From positions 118,370 to 182,369 of the forward strand of contig NZ_DAHXOI010000006.1 in NCBI RefSeq assembly GCF_027364955.1: a stretch of DNA of 64,000 bases, given 5' to 3'. The translations under genes and the position numbers were made by a program. Numbering within the stretch: the first letter of the stretch is position 1; each line of letters starts with the position of its first letter. The stretch comes from Ferrimicrobium sp. (GTDB lineage Bacteria; Actinomycetota; Acidimicrobiia; Acidimicrobiales; Acidimicrobiaceae). Shown piece by piece: positions 36,381-44,669 of this stretch. Below the pieces are notes generated by a model, which was not told the DNA's origin, ran no database searches, and saw only the letters and a list, made by a program, of their open reading frames with translations.

Positions 36381-37829
36381 ATGCTCGAGAGGGATGCGGC
36401 TTCGCTGATCGACTCGCGGCGTACCTATCTTGGCGAGCTCTTGCGCTTTTGGGGATTTCTTGCTGATCTTGGTTTCAGCGATCTGAGCATCGCACTTCCC
36501 ATCGAGAACCAAGAGGGTCGGCGCGCGCGCTACACCATCGTCTCTCAGGTGCGTCCTGCCACCTCGCAGACGGCCCATCCTGGGGATCTGATCGGGATGC
36601 AGTTTGACCTTACCGAAGGATCTCCAATCTATCGCTGCTTTCATCGAAGCGAGATCGTTCATGAGACGCGCTCCGATCCGCGAAGTGGACGTCACATCAC
36701 CTCGTGGTTCATCCCCTTACTTCAAGATGGCGAGGTCTTCGGTGTGATGATCCGCGACCAACTCAGTGAGCGACATCGCAATCCAGGAGAGCTGGAATCG
36801 ACCTACCTGAACCTGTTCGATCAGTTCATGGCGATGTTGATCAATGGTCGATTCCCTTACCCACCGAGCGAGGTTGAGGAGGCCCCCCGGGTTGGTGATG
36901 GGGTGTGCGTGCTCGATGCGCATGAACGGATCCGGTTCCTCTCACCGAACGCGCTGAGCGCGCTGCACCGACTCGGGTGTCCAAGTGTGCGGGTAGGAAT
37001 GAATCTCGAGGAACTAGGACTCCGTATTCAGGCGCTGCAGCGCGCCGACATACTTGGAGCACCAGTCTTTGAGGAGGTCGAAAAGTCTCGCGGGGTGACG
37101 GTCACCTTCTACTGTCTCCCGCTGTATCGCGGTGACGTCGGAAATGGGTATGTACTGCTATTGCGCGATGTGACCGACCTCCGTCAACGTGATCGCCTTT
37201 TGGCTTCGAAGGATGCGACGATTCGCGAAGTACATCACCGCGTGAAGAATAACCTGCAGACCATCTCGAGCCTCCTCAGTCTTCAAGCTCGGCGCCTCAC
37301 CAATAACGAGGCCAAAACGGCGCTTGGCGAGGCGGAACGCCGCATCCGGTCCATTGCTGTGGTGCATGAGTTTCTTTCGCGGGACATCTCCGAAGAGGTG
37401 GAGATCGATGAGGTGATTGAGGCGCTGATTCGGCTCGCGCGTGAGTCGAAGTTGCCAGGGCGAGAACTCGATGTTGTCCTGGAGGGTTCGGCCGAACGGA
37501 TCGATGCCCAGCGGGTAACGCCGTTGGCGATCGTGCTCGCGGAGTTGATTCAGAACTCGCTTGAGCATGGCTATGGCGATGATCGAAAGGCACTCAGCGT
37601 TCGAGTAATCCTCGAACGGCACCCAAAGGATCTGTGGGTGGAGATCAGTGATGATGGCGTCGGTTTCCCGGAGGATCTCGTTGGGGCGAGCGCAAAGTCG
37701 CTCGGGCTTGCCATCGTTCGCGACCTTGTCACCACCCAGCTTGATGGTACGATCACCTTCGATCATTCACGACGGGGTGGTGCGCTCGTTCGTCTTCGTA
37801 TACCGGTGTTGACAAACTCCCGTTCCTGA
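36381..37829 (+). CDS. pdtaS: PdtaS-like sensor histidine kinase
   Basis: A 482-residue cytosolic kinase with no membrane helix. Residues 1-155 form a GAF-like sensor, about 170-270 a PAS-like domain (VCVLDAHERIRFLSPNALS, then VLLLRDVTDL), and 283-480 a HisKA_2 plus HATPase unit. The phosphoacceptor region REVHHRVKNNLQTISSLLS has His285/His286. The ATP lid motifs are LAELIQNSLEHGY, ISDDGVGFP and SLGLAIVRDLV. This architecture is that of actinobacterial PdtaS, whose partner is the RNA-binding antiterminator PdtaR. PdtaR is not in the window, so the kinase is an orphan here. It overlaps nothing and follows the PHP gene closely. Confidence 0.88.
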   Translation: MLERDAASLIDSRRTYLGELLRFWGFLADLGFSDLSIALPIENQEGRRARYTIVSQVRPATSQTAHPGDLIGMQFDLTEGSPIYRCFHRSEIVHETRSDPRSGRHITSWFIPLLQDGEVFGVMIRDQLSERHRNPGELESTYLNLFDQFMAMLINGRFPYPPSEVEEAPRVGDGVCVLDAHERIRFLSPNALSALHRLGCPSVRVGMNLEELGLRIQALQRADILGAPVFEEVEKSRGVTVTFYCLPLYRGDVGNGYVLLLRDVTDLRQRDRLLASKDATIREVHHRVKNNLQTISSLLSLQARRLTNNEAKTALGEAERRIRSIAVVHEFLSRDISEEVEIDEVIEALIRLARESKLPGRELDVVLEGSAERIDAQRVTPLAIVLAELIQNSLEHGYGDDRKALSVRVILERHPKDLWVEISDDGVGFPEDLVGASAKSLGLAIVRDLVTTQLDGTITFDHSRRGGALVRLRIPVLTNSRS

Positions 37830-37909
37830 TTCCACCAATCTGCGAACGAGCGATAGGCTAGTACCTTGTAAGCGTTGGAAAAGTGCGTTGCAGAAGGGTA
37901 GGTACGCGC

Positions 37910-38671
37910 ATGAAGGTTGCGGTGTGCGTTAAGCAGATTTCAGATCCGTCGGAGCCACAGAGGATCGATCCGGCTTCGATGCGCCTGACTCGGGCTGCCA
38001 AGGCAATTTTGGACGATTCTGACGCCTATGGCGTTGAGATTGCGTTACGACTCGCGGAGGCGGCTGGAGGTGCGGAGGTGATCCTGGTCTCAATGGCACC
38101 CAATCAGGAGGTCCAGGGGGTCAGGACCGGGCTCGCCATGGGAGCGACGAGTGCCGTTGTGATCAGCGACCCAGCACTTGCGGGTGCGGATGCGTTGACG
38201 ACGGCGAAGGTGCTCGCTTCGGCGGCACAGCGCGTCGGTGCCGATCTGGTGATCGCGGCAACTGAGTCGACGGATGGGTATACGGGTACCGTTCCCGCTC
38301 AGATCGCTGCTCTCCTCGATTGGCCAGCATTGACCTTTGCCAAGCAGATCGAGCTGCGCGGGGCAGCGGTATCGATCCAGCGCCAGACCGAAGATGGCTA
38401 CGACGTGGTGGAGGCGGATCTTCCTGCAGTGGTGAGTGTGACGGCAGGGGTTGTCGAGCCTCGGTACCCATCGTTTAAGGGAATTATGAGTGCGAAATCA
38501 AAGCCCGTTGAACAGCTCACACTCGCCGATTTAGGCCTCTCGGTGGAGATCCGCGAACAGGTAGTGGCCGTCGAGGACGCAGAGGCTCGCGCTGCTGGCC
38601 AAATTGTCGAAGACGACGGATCCGCTGAGACCGAGATTATCAATTACCTTGCTCAGATCAAAGTACTCTAA
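37910..38671 (+). CDS. etfB: Electron transfer flavoprotein beta subunit
   Basis: Carries electrons from acyl-CoA dehydrogenases to the quinone pool with EtfA. The start is ATG 37910 behind AGAAGGGTAGG, giving 253 residues. Features include KVAVCVKQISDP at the N-terminus, INPFDEY-like ILDDSDAYGVE, VSMAPNQEVQGVRTGLAMGA near 55-74, ATESTDGYTGTVPAQIA near 110-126, and LPAVVSVTAGVVEPRYPS near 165, typical of EtfB. etfA starts 9 bases downstream. The pair fits the beta-oxidation enzymes in the window. Confidence 0.95.
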   Translation: MKVAVCVKQISDPSEPQRIDPASMRLTRAAKAILDDSDAYGVEIALRLAEAAGGAEVILVSMAPNQEVQGVRTGLAMGATSAVVISDPALAGADALTTAKVLASAAQRVGADLVIAATESTDGYTGTVPAQIAALLDWPALTFAKQIELRGAAVSIQRQTEDGYDVVEADLPAVVSVTAGVVEPRYPSFKGIMSAKSKPVEQLTLADLGLSVEIREQVVAVEDAEARAAGQIVEDDGSAETEIINYLAQIKVL

Positions 38672-38680
38672 GGAGAAGAA

Positions 38681-39652
38681 ATGTTAACAAACTGCGTGAT
38701 TCTCGCTGAGCCCCAAGGAGGGGCAGTAGCGCCGGTTGCTCTTGAGCTCGCCACCTTGGCCCGGAGCCTGTCTGAGCAGGTGACGGCGGTCATCTATGAC
38801 GTCGACGCTCAGGAGGCTGCGAAGACGCTTGGATCCTACGGGGTCACCGCGATCATCTCACTCGGATCCACCGATTCGCATCTGCCTGGCGTCCCTGTCG
38901 CTGATGCGATGCGTGAGGTGGTCAGCACCGTGGGCGCCCAGGCGGTTTTGGTCGCCCAATCGTACACAGGACGAGACGTCCTCGCCAGGCTTTCGGTCCT
39001 GCTCGACGCTCCGGTGCTCACCAACGCGGTGATGGTCCGGGAGGTCGATGGTGCTGTCGTCGCGGATAACCTGGTCTTTGGTGGCGAAAAGGTGGTATCT
39101 TCGAAGATCACTGCCCCGGTTCAGTTGCTAGCGATTCGCCCCAAGAGTATCGCCAGCGAGGCGGCTGCGGTGCCCGCTAATCCAGCCGTCACCGACGCAT
39201 CGGTTAGCTCGAACACCAAGGCAAACCGGGCCGTGATCGTGTCGAGCCATGTGGAGGAGCGACAGGGACCGAAGCTAGACGAAGCCGAGATAGTGGTCTC
39301 CGGCGGCAGGGGGCTTGGAAGCGCGGAGAACTACCGCTATGTGGAGGAGCTGGCGGGATTGTTGCACGGAGCGACTGGAGCCTCTCGCGCGATCGTCGAC
39401 GCGGGCTGGGTTCCGTATGCCTATCAGGTAGGGCAGACCGGCAAGACGGTGAAGCCTAACCTCTATCTTGCCATCGGTATCTCAGGCGCGACCCAGCATA
39501 TGGTCGGCATGAAGGGGGCAAAAAACATCATCGCTATCAACAAGGATAAGGACGCTCCTATCCTCCAGATCGCCGATCTTGGCGTGGTCGGTGATGCGCA
39601 GAAGTTGTTGCCGCGATTGATCGAGGCGATTCGCCAAAGGGTCGGCGCCTAA
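38681..39652 (+). CDS. etfA: Electron transfer flavoprotein alpha subunit
   Basis: A 323-residue FAD-binding subunit. The N-terminal domain has [20 protein letters not shown]; the C-terminal FAD domain has [14 protein letters not shown] near 207, [26 protein letters not shown] near 240 and [18 protein letters not shown] near 265, ending with the [15 protein letters not shown] segment. ATG 38681 is preceded by AAGGAG. It lies directly after etfB, the usual order. Confidence 0.96.
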   Translation: MLTNCVILAEPQGGAVAPVALELATLARSLSEQVTAVIYDVDAQEAAKTLGSYGVTAIISLGSTDSHLPGVPVADAMREVVSTVGAQAVLVAQSYTGRDVLARLSVLLDAPVLTNAVMVREVDGAVVADNLVFGGEKVVSSKITAPVQLLAIRPKSIASEAAAVPANPAVTDASVSSNTKANRAVIVSSHVEERQGPKLDEAEIVVSGGRGLGSAENYRYVEELAGLLHGATGASRAIVDAGWVPYAYQVGQTGKTVKPNLYLAIGISGATQHMVGMKGAKNIIAINKDKDAPILQIADLGVVGDAQKLLPRLIEAIRQRVGA

Positions 39653-39752
39653 CACAGAAGATCGGCCGCCATCGGAGTTTTCGAAGATCGTGTCCGACAG
39701 AGTCGGTGACATGGTGATAGGATCGCAACAGCAACGAAGACAAGGAGTTGTG

Positions 39753-40076
39753 ATGATCGTATCGACCACGTGCGAGCTGCCCGGTTATCGTATCGATCGG
39801 GTGGTTGGGCCAGTTTTTGGCCTGACCGTCCGATCGAGGAATGCCTTTTCCCAGGCTGGCGCGGGACTCAAGGCAATGTTTGGTGGTGAACTCAAAGGCA
39901 TGACAAAGAACCTTGAGAACTCACGAGCGCAGGTTATTGAGCGAATGCAGGAGAGAGCTACCGAACTGGGAGCGAATGCCGTGGTTGCCTTCCGATTTGA
40001 CACCTCGGAGATGGGTGGTGATTGGACGGAGATCTGCGCCTACGGGACCGCCGTCGTCGCAACGCCGGTAGGGTAA
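39753..40076 (+). CDS. YbjQ-family heavy-metal-binding-like protein
   Basis: A 107-residue protein from ATG 39753 (GTG 39750 is adjacent; AAGGAG lies just upstream). It matches the YbjQ/UPF0145 family: IVSTTCELPGYRI, then VRSRNAFSQAGAGLKAMFGG, ELKGMTKNLENSRAQVIERM, and GANAVVAFRFDTSEMGGDWTE. The family forms a pentamer of unknown function and often appears as a stand-alone gene. Confidence 0.88.
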   Translation: MIVSTTCELPGYRIDRVVGPVFGLTVRSRNAFSQAGAGLKAMFGGELKGMTKNLENSRAQVIERMQERATELGANAVVAFRFDTSEMGGDWTEICAYGTAVVATPVG

Positions 40077-40169
40077 CCGAAACCCGCCGGTCCGGCGACT
40101 ATGAGACGATACCCGTGGCATTCTGGGGGGTCAACGGATGAGATCGCTCATGAGATGCCGTCACGGTTT

Positions 40170-40892
40170 TCAGATCAGTGGCCATGGGTAGGGGCGTTCG
40201 TCGACGTCGAGATCGATGAGTTCGCGCATCGATGCCACGACGCGTAGCCGATGAACCAGCGTTCTTCGCTCGCGCTGGCTGAGGAGCTGGGTGAACTCGG
40301 AGTTCAGGTTGTCTGCTGCATGGGTCATGGCATCGAGCAGTTCCTGGGTGATTGGAGCGCCACCAAACTCCCAAATCACGGTCCGCAGCTTGGGCTCAGC
40401 ATGGAAGCAGAGGGCGTTGTCGATGCCCCAGAGGTGTCGACCTTGATCAAGTAGAAGATGGCCAGCCTTGCGATCAGCGTTGTTGGCGACGAGGTCAAAG
40501 GCGGCGATCTCGATGAACCGGTCACGTAGGTCAGGCTCGCCGTAGAGCTCAAAGTAGTGCAGGTCAAAATTGGCATCGATGAAACTCTGGAGCGATCCTC
40601 TCCCGAGTGGGAGATCATCGCGGATGACAATCGGTGGAATGAAATCGAGCCCGAGCTGGCGAGCGAGCACATAACTTGCTCGTTCTCGTCGAAAAAGCCC
40701 AGCGGTGAAGTCCCACAGCGGTCGCTCTAGGGATGCAGGTTTGTAGACCCCAAGGTGGCCGCTCTCGAGTTCGACGAGGAGCGCTCCATTCGAACTCGCC
40801 TCGATTCTTCCGAGGATGGTTACCTCGCCGGTTGTGAGTTCCGCTTCGGTTGCTAGAGGCTCGGAGCTCGATGGCCGTTGGTTCTCGGGCAT
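40170..40892 (-). CDS. SCO1664-type kinase-fold protein
   Basis: About 240 residues from ATG 40892 (AAGGA five bases upstream). The frame is open further upstream but that part overlaps DUF3090. It matches the SCO1664 family, distantly similar to phosphatidylinositol-3/4-kinase-like folds: GVYKPASLERPLWDF with the ATP-binding Lys-like region, VANNADRKAGHLLLD as the catalytic-loop equivalent, and LWGIDNALCFH with the metal-binding Asp. It overlaps the DUF3090 gene by 40 bases. In many Actinobacteria it clusters with DUF3090, a histidine phosphatase and often mycothiol ligase mshC. The substrate is unknown. Confidence 0.8.
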   Translation of the reverse strand: MPENQRPSSSEPLATEAELTTGEVTILGRIEASSNGALLVELESGHLGVYKPASLERPLWDFTAGLFRRERASYVLARQLGLDFIPPIVIRDDLPLGRGSLQSFIDANFDLHYFELYGEPDLRDRFIEIAAFDLVANNADRKAGHLLLDQGRHLWGIDNALCFHAEPKLRTVIWEFGGAPITQELLDAMTHAADNLNSEFTQLLSQRERRTLVHRLRVVASMRELIDLDVDERPYPWPLI

Positions 40893-41350
40893 GCGTGTCC
40901 TTGTGGATCGAGTGGGTAACCGCACAGTGGACATGGTGGGCGTCCCTGCTCCACCAGCCTGGTGGCGGTGATCGCGAACTGTGCCGCTTGTTCTCGGGTG
41001 ATGATGAAACGTGCCGACGCGGACTCGGCGCCTTCGGCGGCGAGCTCTTGCAGCTCGATCTCGATCAGCTCGGTGGTCGCATCGACCTCGATCTCGATGG
41101 AACCGACGGCCCACGCTGGGGTCAGGTCGCCCAGGAGTGACTGGTCACCACTGAGTTCGTGGGGACGCGAGAGCTCCTCAAGCGCGGTGGTGAGCCCTTG
41201 AACAAGCGCGAGCACCTGCGTCTTCTCGACCTTGACCGTCAGCAGGAAGAGGCCTGAGCCGACCTGTAGGAGGAAGACGCGATGGCCGGGCTCACCTTGG
41301 GTTCCGACAGTGAAGTGGGTCACTGAACCAAAATCGATCAATTCGCTCAA
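40853..41350 (-). CDS. DUF3090 family protein with C-terminal zinc knuckle
   Basis: A 165-residue actinobacterial DUF3090 protein. The N-terminal part is mixed alpha/beta (FLLQVGSGLFLLTVKVEKTQ, then AWAVGSIEIEVDATTELI). The end carries a small zinc-ribbon-like motif, CPLCGYPLDPQGHAC (two CxxC/HxC pairs), at about residues 139-153. The gene starts with TTG 41350, which overlaps the stop of the upstream phosphatase (TTGA). It sits between the phosphatase and the kinase-fold gene, so the three are co-translated. No known reaction. Confidence 0.85.
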   Translation of the reverse strand: MSELIDFGSVTHFTVGTQGEPGHRVFLLQVGSGLFLLTVKVEKTQVLALVQGLTTALEELSRPHELSGDQSLLGDLTPAWAVGSIEIEVDATTELIEIELQELAAEGAESASARFIITREQAAQFAITATRLVEQGRPPCPLCGYPLDPQGHACPRTNGHRAPSL

Positions 41351-41976
41351 ACTGGTGCTCCTCCAATCATCACTCCGGTGTTGAGAGAGTCCAAGTTTAT
41401 GCCCGATTCACCGATAACAAAGACCGTCATTGATGCGGTAGCGACGGAGATGCGATGCATCTGGTCGAGATGGATGCCCAAGGCCTCTGTGGCCAAAATC
41501 TTGATGGGATCCGCATGGGTGAATCCAACCACGGTCTCTCCGCTGTGTTGGTGGCGGATCTCGTTCACGAGATCGAGCATGCGGTCGAGGACCTCCCGGA
41601 TGGATTCGCCGCCGGGGAAGCGAAAGTTCCCGGCTTGGGCCATGAGGTCACGCCAGGCGGGTTTGCGGTAGAGCTTGGTCAGCGTCGCTCCCGTCCACTC
41701 GCCGAAGTCGCATTCGATCAGCCGTTCCTCGACGACGAGTGGTTGGTCGAGGCGTCTGATCAGTGGTTCTGCCGTCTCGCGAGCTCGTTCGAGTGGTGAT
41801 GCGAGAACGACATCAACCGTTCCGTACCTTGGGCCGAGTTGTTCGCCGACCGCCGTTGCCTGTTGGAGCCCGCGCGTGGACAGGTGGAGACCCTCGGCCC
41901 TGCCGGGGAGGATTTTGCCGGTGGTCGGGGTGGTGCCGTGGCGGACCAGAATGAGTCGAGTGGGGGTGGTAGCCAG
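41347..41976 (-). CDS. Histidine phosphatase (MSMEG_4193-type), probable CTG start
   Basis: A phosphoglycerate-mutase-like phosphatase of about 209 residues. The catalytic loop LVRHGTTP is near residue 10, followed by GRAEGLHLSTRG near 22, SPLERARETAEPLI near 60, ECDFGEWTG near 85 and GETVVGFTHADPIKIL near 150, where the second His lies. No ATG, GTG or TTG precedes the motif in frame: a stop lies 24 bases upstream of CTG 41976, and the first ATG, at 41643, would remove the catalytic loop. CTG 41976 with AGGAAC in front gives the normal N-terminus, so an unusual CTG start is likely; ATT 41952 is less likely. A sequencing error is the alternative. It ends in the DUF3090 start. Confidence 0.82.
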   Translation of the reverse strand: MATTPTRLILVRHGTTPTTGKILPGRAEGLHLSTRGLQQATAVGEQLGPRYGTVDVVLASPLERARETAEPLIRRLDQPLVVEERLIECDFGEWTGATLTKLYRKPAWRDLMAQAGNFRFPGGESIREVLDRMLDLVNEIRHQHSGETVVGFTHADPIKILATEALGIHLDQMHRISVATASMTVFVIGESGINLDSLNTGVMIGGAPV

Positions 41977-41980
41977 GTTC

Positions 41981-43144
41981 CTAGAGCCTTTCGACGATCA
42001 TCGCCATGCCCTGCCCGCCTCCGACGCACATGGTCTCGAGGCCATAGCGGCCCTTCGTGCTGGCGAGGCCATTCAGGAGGGTCGTCATGATGCGAGCGCC
42101 GGTCATGCCGAATGGGTGACCGAGCGCGATCGCCCCACCGTGTGGGTTGAGTTGATCCTCAATCGAGATATGGGTCTCGCGCGCCACCGGCAGCACCTGG
42201 GCGGCGAAGGCCTCGTTCAGTTCGACGATGTCCATCTGCTCGATCGTGAGACCGGTGAGCGCGAGGACTTTGTTGATGGCCTCGATGGGTCCAACACCCA
42301 TGATCTCGGGTGCGATTCCCGTTACCGCACTCCCAACGATGCGAGCAAGCGGAGTGAGCCCGAGCTCATTGGCGAGTCGGTCTGACATCACCACCACGCC
42401 GGCAGCGCCGTCGTTAAGGGGACACGAGTTGCCGGCAGTGACGGTTCCCTCTGGCAGGAAGACGGGCTTGAGTTCGGCGAGTTTTTCGATGGTCGTATTC
42501 GGTCGTGGCCCGTCGTCCTGGCTGATCACGCTCTGATCCGCTCGCGTGACCGGTAGGATCTCTCTTGCGAAAAAGCCGGAGTTGATGGCGGCACTCGCGC
42601 GATCCTGAGAGAGCTTAGCGTACGCATCCATCGCCTCACGAGTGACTCCAAATTGCTTTGCGACGTTCTCGGCGGTGAGGCCCATGGGGATGTACATCTC
42701 GTCGATGTAGTCGGCGCGGGTCGTATCGGTGAAGCGCGGGTTCATGTCCTCGGGATCGAACCCTTTGAGTGAGCACCGGGTCGTACTCTCGACACCACCG
42801 GCGACAAAAACGTCTCCCTCCCCGGCTTTGATCGCGTGGAAGGCCATCCGGATCGCCTGGAGCGAGGAGGCGCAGAACCGGTTGACGGTGGTTCCTGGAA
42901 CGCTCTCGGGCAGACCCCCAAGCCCGGCGACGTTGCGTCCTAGGTTCATGCTCTGTTCTCCGTGTTGGAGGGCGGCGCCCCAGATTACGTCGTCGATGCG
43001 ACTTGGATCAAGTGATGGCAGTCTTCGCATCAGCTCGGCGATCACGAGACCCGAGAGGTCATCGGGTCGTTCGTTGATCAACGAACCTTTAAAGGCCCTG
43101 CCAATAGGGGTACGTACAGCGGCAACAATGACGGCTTCTGACAT
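41981..43144 (-). CDS. Acetyl-CoA C-acyltransferase (thiolase)
   Basis: A 387-residue thiolase that cleaves 3-ketoacyl-CoA in beta-oxidation (or condenses acetyl-CoA). The nucleophile Cys91 is in VNRFCASSLQA, with the second catalytic Cys373 in MCVGGGQG and His343 in GHPFGMTGAR. The N-terminus has VRTPIGRAFKG. Length and motif spacing fit the FadA type. The stop lies 4 bases before the CTG start of the phosphatase, so a shared transcript is likely. Preceded by a 112-base gap from the peroxiredoxin. Confidence 0.93.
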   Translation of the reverse strand: MSEAVIVAAVRTPIGRAFKGSLINERPDDLSGLVIAELMRRLPSLDPSRIDDVIWGAALQHGEQSMNLGRNVAGLGGLPESVPGTTVNRFCASSLQAIRMAFHAIKAGEGDVFVAGGVESTTRCSLKGFDPEDMNPRFTDTTRADYIDEMYIPMGLTAENVAKQFGVTREAMDAYAKLSQDRASAAINSGFFAREILPVTRADQSVISQDDGPRPNTTIEKLAELKPVFLPEGTVTAGNSCPLNDGAAGVVVMSDRLANELGLTPLARIVGSAVTGIAPEIMGVGPIEAINKVLALTGLTIEQMDIVELNEAFAAQVLPVARETHISIEDQLNPHGGAIALGHPFGMTGARIMTTLLNGLASTKGRYGLETMCVGGGQGMAMIVERL

Positions 43145-43256
43145 TTTCGATTCTCCTTTGGGTGATTGTTTTGACGTACAACGCTAGGTGGCTACCTCCA
43201 AAGTGACCCCGATGTAGCAAACGCCTGTTGCAGCCATCGTCATCGGCGTCGTGGAG

Positions 43257-43745
43257 CTAGCGTGATGGGGCCATCGCCTCGCAGAGGCGCAGGATGCGTG
43301 TGGCATGCCCGGTGGCCTTGACCGCATAGAGGGCATGAGCGATCGTAAGATCTGGGTTGAGGATAAAGGTGGATCGAATGACGCCAACGACCTTGCGACC
43401 GTAGTTCATCTTTTCTCCGTAGGCACCCCAAGCGGCCATGACGCCCTTGCTGGGGTCGGAAAGAAGATCAAACCCTAGATGAAAGCGTTCGGCAAAGTTC
43501 AAGTGGCTCTCAACGGTGTCGGGAGAGATGCCGACGAGCTCAATGTTGAGCTCCCTCAGCCGATCACCCATCTCATTGAGGTCAGTGGCCTCAAGCGTGC
43601 ATCCGGGCGTCATGTCCTTCGGGTAAAAGTAGACGATGCTGACCTTACCAGCGAGTGACTCAAGGCATCGCTGTGTTGAGTACTGGTTTGGTAGGCAAAA
43701 TGACGGTGCCTTGTCGCCCGAGGCAAGTCTCACGGAGTCGGTCAT
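43257..43745 (-). CDS. Bcp/PrxQ-type peroxiredoxin lacking the usual resolving cysteine
   Basis: A 162-residue thiol peroxidase. The peroxidatic site is FYPKDMTPGCTLEA with Cys49. In many PrxQ proteins the resolving Cys is five residues later; here it is Thr (CTLEATD). Cysteines 17 and 27 and one near residue 154 could serve instead, or it is a 1-Cys enzyme. The rest (VGISPDTVESHLNFAERF, LLSDPSKGVMAAWGAYGE) follows the family. It reduces peroxides with thioredoxin or a small thiol. Confidence 0.92.
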   Translation of the reverse strand: MTDSVRLASGDKAPSFCLPNQYSTQRCLESLAGKVSIVYFYPKDMTPGCTLEATDLNEMGDRLRELNIELVGISPDTVESHLNFAERFHLGFDLLSDPSKGVMAAWGAYGEKMNYGRKVVGVIRSTFILNPDLTIAHALYAVKATGHATRILRLCEAMAPSR

Positions 43746-43891
43746 CCCTCCAGGCTAGCGCATATCGAGCCACTCCGGTAGTCGGGGGCCGGGTGTGGTG
43801 ACGCGTCTCGTAATCCGGTGAGGCAGATGAGCGATGTCGACTGACCGAGGTGCACAATGCCGTACTTGGTCCATCGTTCGTCAGAATCTGT

Positions 43892-43897
43892 TATACT
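43892..43897 (+). promoter_or_regulatory. Extended -10 promoter element (TGTTATACT)
   Basis: TATACT at 43892-43897, preceded by TG one base upstream, resembles an extended -10 box. It ends 7 bases before the ATG at 43905, so the transcript would be leaderless or nearly so, a common arrangement in Actinobacteria. No clear -35 box at the standard distance. Confidence 0.5.
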
Positions 43898-43904
43898 CGC
43901 GAGC

Positions 43905-44432
43905 ATGGTCTTCGTCTCCTGGGTGAGCGGCATGGTGATGGTGGGGCTCGCCCTCGCTGTGATCCTGGTCATCGATAATCGTCGTAAGAGAACGAGCTAT
44001 GCCCAAGTCTTGCGCGAGTATCCCCCCGCTCAACAACGTCGATGGCGCAAAACGGTGAAGGAACTGCATCGCCAGGGTGTTCTCGATGCAGCGCCGCTGC
44101 CGCAGCCAGGGTTGACGATCGATGAAGTGCCGACAACCTTTCTCCTCGCGGAGAAGATGCGACTGGAGTCTTTGCGGCGAATGCAGCCGGTGATGATGGT
44201 CGTCCTTGGGGTCGAAATGCTAGGCTTCATGTTGGTATTGTCTGGATCCAATGGCGACCGAACGCTAGCGATCGTCGGCCCGCTGGCGGGCCTGTTGTTC
44301 TCCTATCTTTGGGTGCTCGGGCGGTGGGCGTGGCATCAGTTGCGTCGGCGTAGTTCTCCGGGGGTCGCGAGAGGAAGAGTGCCAAAGCTGATCAGATCCT
44401 ACGAGTATGCGCTTGCGTTGCGCAACAGATGA
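43905..44432 (+). CDS. Membrane protein of unknown function
   Basis: About 175 residues from the ATG at 43905 (an ATG at 43857 is in frame but lies before the -10 element). It has one N-terminal helix at about residues 1-22, a cytosolic charged region (YPPAQQRRWRKTVKELHRQG), a helix near 98-115 (MMVVLGVEMLGFMLVLSG), another near 125-142 and a strongly basic tail (LRRRSSPGVARGR). No domain recognised. Likely a small three-helix inner-membrane protein. Confidence 0.65.
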   Translation: MVFVSWVSGMVMVGLALAVILVIDNRRKRTSYAQVLREYPPAQQRRWRKTVKELHRQGVLDAAPLPQPGLTIDEVPTTFLLAEKMRLESLRRMQPVMMVVLGVEMLGFMLVLSGSNGDRTLAIVGPLAGLLFSYLWVLGRWAWHQLRRRSSPGVARGRVPKLIRSYEYALALRNR

Positions 44433-44595
44433 GTACTCGTCGAGGGCGTGACACGATGACTGCAGGCGGCCGCGCGAGCTGCATGGGTGTCGGAGGTCTG
44501 TTCACCGCGTAACAGGCGTGATGGTGAGTAGCTGACCTCACGCGGGCGCGTCTACTTTTTTCTCCCACACCAGCGAGTGCCTTCGTCGGGGCTCT

Positions 44596-44637
44596 GTGGG
44601 TAGCCCACCTCGATCAGGGGAGCCTCCACCCTGGAGG
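44596..44637. other. Two short hairpins upstream of PIG-L gene
   Basis: GTGGG-TAG-CCCAC (44596-44608) and CCTCCA-CCC-TGGAGG (44623-44637) are consecutive perfect inverted repeats in the 237-base gap before the deacetylase, ending 32 bases before its start. They could be a leader structure in the mRNA; no known riboswitch motif is recognised. The rest of the gap holds no gene. Confidence 0.35.
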
Positions 44638-44669
44638 TAGGCTAGAGGGAGAACAAACGGAGGTTAGCT

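Noticed and set aside
40893..41114. Upstream extension of the SCO1664-type gene
   Set aside because: Translates DUF3090 out of frame into low-complexity Arg/Thr sequence; ATG 40892 has a proper ribosome site.
44510..44570. GTGAG/CTCAC stem followed by a T run as a terminator
   Set aside because: Only a 5-bp stem with the T run more than ten bases away; not a credible terminator.
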